Positions 32,786 through 41,800 of a DNA stretch of 64,000 nt are shown piece by piece. Origin of the DNA: Pseudofrankia inefficax (GTDB lineage Bacteria > Actinomycetota > Actinomycetes > Frankiales > Frankiaceae); the NCBI RefSeq assembly GCF_000166135.1, contig NC_014666.1, forward strand, positions 992,001 to 1,056,000, given 5' to 3'. Numbering within the stretch: position 1 is the stretch's first letter; every line of letters begins with the position of its first letter. The translations under genes were made by a program, and so were the position numbers. The notes under the pieces were generated by a model. The model was not told the origin of the DNA. It did not search any database and was given only the letters and a program-made list of their open reading frames with translations.

Positions 32786-35143
32786 TTGACAGACCCGCTG
32801 GTGGCCCGCCGGACCGGCGGACGAACGCGGCGGTATGCGACGCTGCCCGCCATGGCGGCGGACGGGCGGGCGACGACGGACGGGCCGTGGCCCACGAACG
32901 GGCAGGCCCCGGGTGGCGGACCGAGCTGGGGCGCACAGTCGCGGGACGGGCGGGCCCCGGGCGGCTACCGGGTGGGCATCGACGTCGGGGGCACCTTCAC
33001 CGACCTCGCGGCTGTCGGGCCGGACGGCCGGACGATGTACGCGAAGGTGCCCTCGGTCCCGGCGGATCCCTCGGTCGCGGTCCTCGCGGCGCTGTCCCTG
33101 GCGTTCGAGCGGCGCTCCGGGCTCACAGACCCCGCCGCGAGGCCGATGACGGAGGCGCCGCCGGCAGGCTGGATCGAGCGGTTCGCGCACGGCACCACCG
33201 TCGCCACCAACGCGCTGCTCGAACGGGCCGGCGCGCGGACCGCCCTTGTCACCACGCACGGCTTCCGGGACGTCCTCGAGATCGGCCGGCAGAACCGGCC
33301 GTCGCTCTACGACCTGACCAGGGACCGGCCGGCGAGCCTGGTCCCACGCGAGCTGCGGTTCACCGTCCGCGAGCGGTGCGGGCCCGACGGGGTGCTGGAG
33401 CCCCTCACCGCCGCCGAGATCGACCGGGTGGTCGAGCGGGTCGCGGGCGTCGAGGGGCTCGCGGCGGTGGCCGTCTGCCTGCTGTTCTCGTTCGCGTGGC
33501 CGGAGCACGAGCTGGCCGTCGCCGACGCCCTGCGGGCCCGGCTGCCGGCGGTGACGGTCGTCGCGTCGAGCGAGGTGCTGCCGGCCTTCCGCGAGTACGA
33601 ACGGTTCGCGACCGCCGCAGCCGACGCGTACCTCACCCCGAAGCTGTCGTCCTACCTGACCCGGCTGCGCGGCCGGCTCGCGGAGGCGGGGATCGGCGAG
33701 CCACTGGTCATGCAGTCCTCGGGCGGGGTCGCCGCGCTCGCCGAGGCGGCCGCGCACGCCGCCACCTGCGTGCTGTCCGGGCCGGCCGGCGGCGTGGTCG
33801 GAGCGGCCTACGTGGCCGGGCTGTCCGGGGTCCGCGACCTGTTGACGTTCGACATGGGCGGCACGTCGACCGACGTCGCCCCGGTGCTCGACGGGCAGGC
33901 GCTGACCACCTCCGAGTCGGTGCTGGCCGGCGTCCCGATCATGCTCCCGACGGTGGACGTGCACAGTGTCAGCGCGGGCGGCGGGTCGATCGCCTGGGTC
34001 GACTCCGGCGGCGCCCTGCGGGTCGGGCCGGCGTCGGCGGGGGCTGACCCGGGACCCGCCTGCTACCAGCGCGGCGGGCACGAGGCGACGGTCACCGACG
34101 CGGATCTCGTGCTCGGCTACCTCGGCGACGGCGCGAGCCTCGGGGGCGAGGTCACTTTGTCGACGGCCGCCGCGACCGCGGCGCTGGAGCGTCTCGGCGC
34201 CCGGCTGGGCCTGTCCGCGCTGGCCGCGGCGGCCGGGGTGGTCGCCGTCGCCGACGCGGAGATGACCAGGGCACTGCGGGTCGTGTCCGTCGAGCGTGGA
34301 CTGGACCCGCGCGCGCTCGCGCTCGTCGCCTTCGGGGGTGCCGGCGGAACCCATGCCTGCGCGCTGGCCGAGGCGCTGGGGATGACGACCGTGCTGGTGC
34401 CGCGGGCCGCCGGGGTGCTCTCGGCCCTGGGCCTCGCCCTCGGCGACGTGCGTCGTGACCACGCCGCTCCGCTGCGTGGCCGCCTCGGGGAGGTCGATCT
34501 GGCCGGCGCGTTCGACCGGCTCACCGCGGCGGCGCTCCAGGCCTCCGCGGGCGCTGACGAGGCCGACCAGACGGCGCGGACGCCTCGACGCGGCGGGAGT
34601 GCCGGGACCGGGGCGCCCCGTGAGCCCGACGACGAGCTGCGGCTGGATCGTTGGGTGGACTGCCGCTATGTCGGGCAGGCGCACGAGCTGACGGTCTCCG
34701 CCGGCCCGACACCCGCCAGGAGCGGGGGCGACGCCGAGCCGGCCGAGGCCGAGCCGGCCGAGGACGTGAACCGGGCGTTGGCGGCGGCCGTGCGGACGGC
34801 GTTCGAGGCGGAGCACTCGCGCAGGTACGGGCACCTGGCGCCCGAGCGCGACGTCGAGGTCGTCGCCGTGCGGCTGGTGGCGACCCTGCCCGGGGTGCGG
34901 CCCGCGCTGGCCGCCGAGCCAGCCGACCCTGCGGCGCTCCGGTCCCGGCGCGGGGTCTGGCTCGACGGCGCGTGGCACGAGGTCGACGTGGTCGCCCGGT
35001 CCGCCCTCGGCGCCGGCGCCGAGCTGCCCGGCCCGGCGGTCGTCGAGTTCGCCGAGGCGACCACGCTCGTCCGCCCCGGCTGGACGGCGCGGGTCGACCC
35101 GGTCGGCACGCTGGTCCTCATGCACGGCCGTGACGATGTGTGA
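32786..35143 (+). CDS. hydantoinase/oxoprolinase A-type protein (HyuA-like)
   Basis: The 785-aa ASKHA-fold protein has Hydant_A_N (GIDVGGTFTD, about 64-73), the Hydantoinase_A core (MQSSGGV, SGPAGGVVGAAYV, FDMGGTSTDVAPV, GGGSIAWVDSGGALRVGP) and FGGAGGTHACALAEALG. Relatives hydrolyse 5-oxoproline or N-methylhydantoin, or carboxylate acetone/acetophenone with ATP. The usual B subunit is not adjacent, so substrate and activity are unclear. TTG 32786 gives the longest form; ATG 32852 is possible. Confidence 0.9.
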   Translation: MTDPLVARRTGGRTRRYATLPAMAADGRATTDGPWPTNGQAPGGGPSWGAQSRDGRAPGGYRVGIDVGGTFTDLAAVGPDGRTMYAKVPSVPADPSVAVLAALSLAFERRSGLTDPAARPMTEAPPAGWIERFAHGTTVATNALLERAGARTALVTTHGFRDVLEIGRQNRPSLYDLTRDRPASLVPRELRFTVRERCGPDGVLEPLTAAEIDRVVERVAGVEGLAAVAVCLLFSFAWPEHELAVADALRARLPAVTVVASSEVLPAFREYERFATAAADAYLTPKLSSYLTRLRGRLAEAGIGEPLVMQSSGGVAALAEAAAHAATCVLSGPAGGVVGAAYVAGLSGVRDLLTFDMGGTSTDVAPVLDGQALTTSESVLAGVPIMLPTVDVHSVSAGGGSIAWVDSGGALRVGPASAGADPGPACYQRGGHEATVTDADLVLGYLGDGASLGGEVTLSTAAATAALERLGARLGLSALAAAAGVVAVADAEMTRALRVVSVERGLDPRALALVAFGGAGGTHACALAEALGMTTVLVPRAAGVLSALGLALGDVRRDHAAPLRGRLGEVDLAGAFDRLTAAALQASAGADEADQTARTPRRGGSAGTGAPREPDDELRLDRWVDCRYVGQAHELTVSAGPTPARSGGDAEPAEAEPAEDVNRALAAAVRTAFEAEHSRRYGHLAPERDVEVVAVRLVATLPGVRPALAAEPADPAALRSRRGVWLDGAWHEVDVVARSALGAGAELPGPAVVEFAEATTLVRPGWTARVDPVGTLVLMHGRDDV

Positions 35144-35316
35144 TCGGATTCGGCAGAGAAAGGACTTTCGCCCCGTCGGTTGTCGCCGGGAACAGTGCGC
35201 CTGCCTGCGCCGTTACGATGGGCAAGCCGGTCCGCATCATGGCCCCCGGACCTAATATCTGTCGCTACGAGCGACCTTGCCCCGTGAGGCGACCTGGCGG
35301 GCCGGTGTTAAACGAT
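35144..35316. other. intergenic segment before a strong terminator, possible small RNA
   Basis: Between the hydantoinase stop and the terminator lie 173 nt with a TAATAT hexamer (35253-35258) and a 5-bp hairpin GTCGC-TACGA-GCGAC. No protein-coding frame is convincing. Confidence 0.3.
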
Positions 35317-35359
35317 CGAGGATCGCGTCCCCTCCCCGAGGGGGCGCGATCCTCGTTTT
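35317..35359 (+). terminator. intrinsic terminator with T-tract
   Basis: CGAGGATCGCG (35317-35327) pairs with CGCGATCCTCG (35345-35355); after a single bulged T, CCCC also pairs with GGGG. TTTT follows at 35356-35359. It is oriented plus. Confidence 0.9.
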
Positions 35360-35375
35360 CGGGGCCGTCGGGGGA

Positions 35376-36326
35376 TCAGGGCTGGCGGTAGTGGTCCCAG
35401 CCCTGGGCGCCCGCGAAGGGCGCGCCGTCCACCAGGACACCGGAACCCTCGGTGACCTCGCCGACGAGATGGGCGCCGGGTGGCAGCGTGACGTCTGGCG
35501 GTAGGCAGGCGACGAAGGCGTTGTCGTCACCGCCGGTCAGGACCCACCGCATGGGGTCCGCGTCGAGCGCGGCCGCGGCGGTGCGCAGCGGTTCCGCGAC
35601 CTCGAAGGCCGCGGCGCGCAGCTCCACCCGAACCCCCGAGGCGGACGCGAGGTGGCCGACGTCGGCCAGCAGCCCGTCGCTGACGTCGCACATCGCGGTC
35701 GCGCCGGCCGCGGCCAGCGCCAGCCCCGCCGCGTAGGGCGGCTGGGGGCGCCGGTGCGCGTCCAGCAGCTCCGCCGGCCCGTCCGCGCCCGAGTCGAGCA
35801 GTTCCAGGCCCGCCTGGGCCCAGCCGAGCCGGCCCGCCACGGCGACCTGGTCCCCGGGACGCGCCCCGGAGCGGCGCACGGCGGTCGCGCCGCGCAGATC
35901 GCCCAGCGCGGTGATCGCCAGCAGCACCCGGTCGGCCGAGCTCACGTCCCCGCCCGCGACGAACGCCCCGATCTCCGCGCACTCGTCGCGCAGCCCGTCG
36001 GCGAGCCGCAGTGCCCAGGAGACCGGCAGGTCACCGGGGGCGGCGAGGCCGACGAGCAGCCCGGTCGGCCGGGCGCCCATGGCCACCACGTCGCTGAGGT
36101 TCTGCGCCGCCGCCTTGCGGCCGACGTCGTAGCCGGACGAGTAGTCGCGGCGGAAGTGCCGGCCCTCCAGCAGCAGGTCGGTCGTGGCCACGACCCGGCC
36201 GTCCGGGGCGGCGAGCAGGGCCGCGTCGTCGCCGGGACCGATCAGCAGCCCGTCATGCGGCGGGAACCTGGCGGTGATCGCTCTGATCAGGCCGAACTCG
36301 CCAAGGTCGGCAAGGACCCCAGTCAT
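35376..36326 (-). CDS. thiL: thiamine-monophosphate kinase
   Basis: ThiL phosphorylates thiamine monophosphate to the diphosphate cofactor. The 316-aa protein carries the AIR-synthase-like motifs: GEFGLI, GPGDDAALL, TTDLLLEGRHF, AAAQNLSDVVAMGA, VAGGDVSSAD, VAGRLGWAQAGLELL, CDVSDGLLADVGHLA and a late LTGGDDNAFVA. ATG 36326 gives the usual N-terminus (MTGVLADLGEFGLI); upstream in-frame codons are Arg/Pro-rich. A 14-nt direct repeat spans the start codon. The product cofactor is needed by the nearby kgd enzyme. Confidence 0.94.
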   Translation of the reverse strand: MTGVLADLGEFGLIRAITARFPPHDGLLIGPGDDAALLAAPDGRVVATTDLLLEGRHFRRDYSSGYDVGRKAAAQNLSDVVAMGARPTGLLVGLAAPGDLPVSWALRLADGLRDECAEIGAFVAGGDVSSADRVLLAITALGDLRGATAVRRSGARPGDQVAVAGRLGWAQAGLELLDSGADGPAELLDAHRRPQPPYAAGLALAAAGATAMCDVSDGLLADVGHLASASGVRVELRAAAFEVAEPLRTAAAALDADPMRWVLTGGDDNAFVACLPPDVTLPPGAHLVGEVTEGSGVLVDGAPFAGAQGWDHYRQP

Positions 36327-37141
36327 CGGATGACAGTCATCGGGTGACGGCGGCGAAGCCGGGCGGGCGCACGCCGGAACTCTAACGTCGCGGGTCACCC
36401 GCGCGCCGCGTCCCGGCCGGCGCACGGGGAGCGGCGGGCGGCCCGCGGAATGGCCGGCCCGCGGTGCGAGGTCGGGCCGGGCACGGAATGGACGTGGGCG
36501 GTTTGGCCGGAATTGCCCGGTGGTCTCGGCGGGACCAGCCGTCCGCGGTGAATGGCGACCAGATGGCGCGGGGCTGGTCTCGCGGGGATTCAGCTGCGCC
36601 TTTCAAGAATTCCTGTGGGCGCCGCCCGGGCCGCTGGAGAAATCTCGCGGCGTGGTACCGGAATCGCGGGCCGAAATGTGCTCGTACGCGCTCGGCGTGA
36701 TGCCCGGACGCGTGCTGACTGTTCCGTTTCGTGAGGGTCGTCGCGGTTCCGGGCTCCGTTGCCTGAGCCGACGGGACCGCCGACGGGCCGCGCACTCCGG
36801 CGCGCGGCGCCCGTGGCGGCGGCGACCGGCGCTTCTCGGCACAAGTGCTCATCCACAGTCAACTGTTCCGTTCTGGCGGCAGGTTCGACGTTCATCCGCC
36901 TGGACTTCCGGGAATGCCGGCGATAGCAACATCGCTGACATCTCACCGTCATATGGCGCTGGGACTCTGACGCCCGTGCCGCTCGACTTCCCCTGCCGCC
37001 CGTGTCACCCGGCGGCGTCGGTCGTGGACGCCTCGGGGCCCAGCCCGTGCCGCCGGAGCCGGCCAGCCCGCCCGTGGGTGGATCCGCGCGCCGCGCCGGT
37101 GGTAGGCCGGCGGCCCGGGCGCAGGCGACGGTAGGGCGCCC
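36327..37141. other. divergent intergenic region, thiL / acetamidase
   Basis: About 815 nt. It begins with a tandem 14-nt repeat (36321-36348) at the thiL start. The part 36600-36960 is less GC-rich than coding DNA. Open frames across it have no recognisable domain. No clear promoter or RNA gene was identified. Confidence 0.4.
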
Positions 37142-38809
37142 GTGGCACTGCAGCCAGGGAAGGGGAAGGTCGACGGCAAGCACTACCTGCCTTCGACCCC
37201 TGAGACGGTGCGGTGGGGGGAACTGCCCACCGCCCGCACCCGACCCGTCCTCACCGTCGACAGCGGGTCGACCGTCACCATCGACACGGTCAGCCAGGAG
37301 GGAATCCTGGAGGACCAGGGCCGTGACCCCGACGCGTTCTTCGGCCGGCACGGCGTCACGTCCTCCGAGGTGCTCGACGACGCGCGGGCCATCGCCGCGT
37401 CCGGCATCCCGCACCGCTTCGGGGTCGACGGCCCGCACGTCGTGACCGGTCCGGTGTACGTGCGCGGCGCCGAGCCGGGCGACGTGCTGCGGGTCGAGAT
37501 CCTTTCGCTGCTGCCGCGGGCCCGGTACGGGATGATCTCCAATCGGCACGGGCAGGGCCTGCTCGCCGGCGAGTTCCCCGAGGGCCCGACGCCGGACCAG
37601 GACGCCGACGCGCGCCACTGGCAGGGGTTCCGCACCGTCGGCAGCTTCTGCGCGGTCGAGCGCCGCAGGGGCAAGCTGTTCGGCGTGCTCGACGCGGTGG
37701 CCGGCGGCGCCAGGGTCCGCTTCCCACTCAACCCGTTCATCGGGATCATGGCGGTCGCCGTCGATCTCGGCGGTGAGCCGGGCGGCGACGCCGGCGCCGA
37801 CCAGGAGGCCGGCACCGCGACGGTCCCGTCCACGTCGGTGGGGCTGCACGGCGGTGCCCTGGACTGCCGCGACCTCGGTATGGGCGCCCGCCTCTACCTG
37901 CCCGTGCAGGCGCCGGGCGCCCTGTTCGCGGTCGGCGACCCGCACTACGCGGCCGGTGACGGCAAGATCGGGCTGACCGCGCTGGAGGGCCCGCTGCGGG
38001 CCACCGTCCGGCTCTCCGCGCTGCGGGAGCCGGCGGCCAGGGCGGCGCTCGGGTCGCTGCGGGAGCCGTTCGTCGAGACGGAGGCGTCCTGGCTCACGCT
38101 GGGCCTGGACGTCGACGCCACCGAGGCCATCCGGCGGGCGGCCCGCTCGGCGGTGCTGTTCCTGTCCAGCCGGCTGAGCCTGGACCGGGCCTCGGCGCTG
38201 GCCTACCTGTCCGCAGCGGCGGACTTCGGGATCAGCCAGCTCGTCAACGGCGTGCAGACCGCCTACTGCCGGATCCGGCGATCGGACTTCACCGAACCGC
38301 CGCCGCCCCGGCCGCGGCTGCCGCGGGCCGCGCTGGGCCGGCTGGTCGGCACCGGCGACGACGTCGCCGGTTATGACGGCGCTGGTTACGACCTTCTTGA
38401 CGGTTCCGGCCCGGACGGCCTCGGGATCGAGGGTGACGCGGACGACGAGGTGCTCGACCGCGCGGCGCGCGCCCAGGACGACGGCGACGCCCCTCGGGAG
38501 GATGACCGGGTCGGCCTGCCGCGGGCGGCCGTCCGCCGGAAGAAGAGCAACGGTCCGGCCCCGCTCGCCGCCGGCGCCGACGAGCGGGGTGGCGGCGCGA
38601 GCGATCACCGAGGTGACGCCGGGCCGCGCGGCCAGGACGAGCCGGACGAGCCGGAGCGCCACACGGCCGGCCCGGACGGCGGGTCGGCCGCTCCCGCGCC
38701 ACGCGTCGCCGACGAGGTTCCCGGCTCGCTGCCTCGGCAGGTCACCTCAGGGGCGTCCCGCCGGCCACTGCGCCGCAGCGAGACGCCGACCCCGCCGGCG
38801 ACGGGCTGA
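37142..38809 (+). CDS. acetamidase/formamidase family protein with a disordered C-terminal tail
   Basis: The 555-aa protein has the FmdA/AmdA fold over about residues 15-400: KVDGKHYLPSTPETVRWGE at the N-terminus, VTGPVYVRGAEPGDVLRVEIL, GMGARLYLPVQAPGALFAVGDPHYAAGDG and the DFGISQLVNGVQTAYCRI segment. Relatives hydrolyse formamide or acetamide to ammonia and acid. The last 130 residues are acidic/basic, low in complexity and unusual for the family. The GTG at 37142 is the annotated start. It converges on the large helicase gene. Confidence 0.88.
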   Translation: MALQPGKGKVDGKHYLPSTPETVRWGELPTARTRPVLTVDSGSTVTIDTVSQEGILEDQGRDPDAFFGRHGVTSSEVLDDARAIAASGIPHRFGVDGPHVVTGPVYVRGAEPGDVLRVEILSLLPRARYGMISNRHGQGLLAGEFPEGPTPDQDADARHWQGFRTVGSFCAVERRRGKLFGVLDAVAGGARVRFPLNPFIGIMAVAVDLGGEPGGDAGADQEAGTATVPSTSVGLHGGALDCRDLGMGARLYLPVQAPGALFAVGDPHYAAGDGKIGLTALEGPLRATVRLSALREPAARAALGSLREPFVETEASWLTLGLDVDATEAIRRAARSAVLFLSSRLSLDRASALAYLSAAADFGISQLVNGVQTAYCRIRRSDFTEPPPPRPRLPRAALGRLVGTGDDVAGYDGAGYDLLDGSGPDGLGIEGDADDEVLDRAARAQDDGDAPREDDRVGLPRAAVRRKKSNGPAPLAAGADERGGGASDHRGDAGPRGQDEPDEPERHTAGPDGGSAAPAPRVADEVPGSLPRQVTSGASRRPLRRSETPTPPATG

Positions 38810-38875
38810 CTCGGGCCGGCTGACCGGGTCGACGTCGGCTGGGCCGCCCGGCTGGGCGGCTGCCGTGGTGGCGCG

Positions 38876-41800
38876 CTAGCCGAGGTCGTCGTCGAGCCCG
38901 TCCTGGTCGGACAGCGCCATGGGCCGCCAACCGGCCGTGGGCGCCGTGGCGACCGGGCCGGAGCCGACGGCCGGCGCGCCGTCCTCCCGCGATGGCGCGG
39001 AGCCGTCCACCGGAGTGATGCCCGCGGCGGCGAGGCGGGGCCACAGGCTGGCCAGGGCCGCGACCGGGTCCGACTCGAAGTCGGACTGGCGGACCCGCCA
39101 GAACGGCCAGCCGGCCCGGCGCAGCTGGCGCTCCCTGGCGAAGTCGTGCGCGACCTGGGCCGTGGTCTCGACCGCGTCCCCGTCGCACTCGACCGCCAGG
39201 CGGGCCCGGCCACCGGCGACCACCAGGTCGATCCGCCGGCCGTTCACCTCCACCTGCGGGGTCACCTGGTAGCCGGCGCTCGTGAGCTCGCGGAACACCC
39301 GCTGCTCGAACAGCGAGTCGAACCGAGGGTGCGGGATGTCCGGGGCGACCTCGTCGAGGCGCGGTGGCTCCTCGACCGCCCGCTCGTCGGCCTGGCTGTG
39401 CGCCAGCACGAAGGACAGGTAGCTGTGCCGCAGGTCGCCGGGGTCGAGGTCCTCGAGCCCGGCGGAGTGGAAGAGCCAGACCTGGTCGCGAGCGCGCGAG
39501 GCGGCGACGTTGAACCGCCGCTGGTACTCCTGGCGGGTCAGCGCGATGGCCGGCGCGCCCGGCGCGACGACCATCGACAGGAACACAACGTCCCGCTCGT
39601 CGCCCTGGAAATCCGGCGGGGTGCCGACCCGTAGCCTGCGGCGCAGCTGTTCGGCGGCCGGCAGCCGCGCCCCCAACAGCGCGCGGATCAGCTCGGCCTG
39701 GCCGGTGCCCTGCAGGACCACGACACCGAACGAGGCGCCGTCATAGCGCGGGTCGGCCGCGCACTCCAGCACCTGCGCGACCAGCGCCTCGGCCTCGGCC
39801 GGGTTGCGCAGCCCGGCGCCCTCGCCCGTCGTGTAGCCGTGCGGGACGTGCCGGGCCCGCAGCGGAGGCAGCCGGTCGGCGCCGAACTGGCGCAGCGGCA
39901 CCAGCGGCGCGTCCCGGTAGAACATGGCCGACGACCACTCGATGATCTCCGGCATGCAGCGGAAGTGCTCGCGCAGCCGGATGACCTCGCCGAACCGGGT
40001 TCGCAGCAGGCTGAACAGGCTGGAGCGCGGGGTGAACGAGACCCGCAGCCAGGCGGGCAGGTCCGGCAGCAGCGCGTCCAGCCGGCGGAAGATCGGGTCC
40101 AGCTCGTCGGCGTCGTCGGACGCCCAGCCGGCCGGCGGGCCGGCGTGGTCGAGACCGCCACCGCCGGCCTCCGCGACGAGGGCCCCGCGGCCGAGGGTGA
40201 CCGGCGGCGTGCACTGCCGGTCGTCGCCGACGATGATCACCCGGGGTGCGAGCCACAGCAGGAACAGGCTGTCCAGGCCGGCCTGGCTGCCCTCGTCGAC
40301 GATCACGACGTCGAAGCTGTCGCGGACGGCGGGGATCGTGGACAGCACCGCGCCGATCGGCATGACCCACGCGGGAACGGCCGTCTGGGCGATCGCCATC
40401 GCCTCCCGGGCAGCCTGCCGGTAGCGCTCCGCGTGCCGCCCGGACCGGCCACCGGCCCCGACGGCGTCGGCGTAGGCACGCAGCGCGGCCGACTCGCGGG
40501 TACCCATGCGTTCCAGGCAGTGCTGCCAGGCCTTGGCCCCGGCGAGCTGGGCCGTCGCCGCGGCCACCGCGTCCTCGGCGGCGTCGAGCTGGGCGTCGAG
40601 GTCGGGCAGGTCACGGGCCCTGCCCGTCCCGGCCGCGTCCGCGTCGGCGAGCCAGCCGGCGGCCAGGCCCCACGACCAGGCCGCCTCGAAACGGGCGAGC
40701 CGGCGCGGCCACGTGGCGTCGCCCGCGGGCGGCGGGGAGTCGGGCTGGGCCGCCGCGGCGACCAGCAGCTCGGCGAGGGCCGGGTGCGCGGCCGTCAGTC
40801 GACCGAGCAGGTCCACCCGTCGGGCGGTGGCCCGGCGGGCCGCGGCCGCGTCCAGCAGCCGGCGGCGCGCGACGCGGTAGCCGGCCAGGTCCCGGGCCGC
40901 GAGGGTGGCCGCGACCTGGCGCAGCTCGGCCGGGAAGGCCGGCCGCCCGGCGGCGGCCAGCACCTCGGAGCGCAGCCGGTCGATCTCCCCCTGAGCCTGC
41001 GTGGCGGCGAGTCGCAGCCGGGCCAGGGCGACGGCGTCGACCAGGTCGTGCAGCGTGTCGGTCGAGCTCAGGTCGACAAGCCCGGCGCCGACGGAAGGCG
41101 CGGCGGGATCGGCCTGGCTCGGGCGCGCGGCCTTCTCGGCCTCCAGCGACGCGAGCAGGGTGCGGATCTGGTCGCGAGCCGTGACGACCGTGACGATCGC
41201 GCCGAGCGCGTCGTGGGCCTCGGTGAGCCGAGCGAGCCGGGCCTCGGGCGCGGCGGCGTCCCCGGCCGGCCCGTCGAGCGGGGCCCGGGGCTCGAAGCCG
41301 ACCATGACGCCGGCGAGCGCCCAGGCCCTGGCCACGGCGTCGATAGCGACCTCGGCCCGCAGCCTGGCGAGCACCAGGTCAAGCAGCTCAGCGGTGGTCG
41401 GCGCGAGCCCGTCGACCGTCGTCCCGTCGAGCAGGTCGGCGGCGTCCTTCTGCGCCCGGGACCGGAACATCCGGCGCAGGTTGCCGCCGTCGTCCAGATG
41501 CCCGCGCAGGGCCTCGCCGACGGCGAGCAGCCGCGCGGCGGGCGTGGCGGTGGGGTCGGCGGGCACCACTCCGGCGGCCGCGGCGGCGGTCACGTCGGCG
41601 GGCAGGCTGACGGCGCGCAGCCCGAGCGTCGCGAGCGCCTCGGTCGCCTCGTCGAGCGCGGAGGCGGCCGACGTGACCTTCGCCCAGACGGCGGCGTCGC
41701 GGCCGATGAGGGCGTCGTCCAGCGCTCGTGGCAGCCAGGGCGCGTGCCGCGCGGTGCGGCGCGCCCCCTCCAGCGCGCGGGTGACGGTGCCCACCGCGGC

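Noticed and set aside
36520-37134. 204-codon plus-strand frame upstream of the acetamidase gene
   Set aside because: Cys/Arg/Trp-rich, no domain, no RBS; codon use unlike the neighbours.
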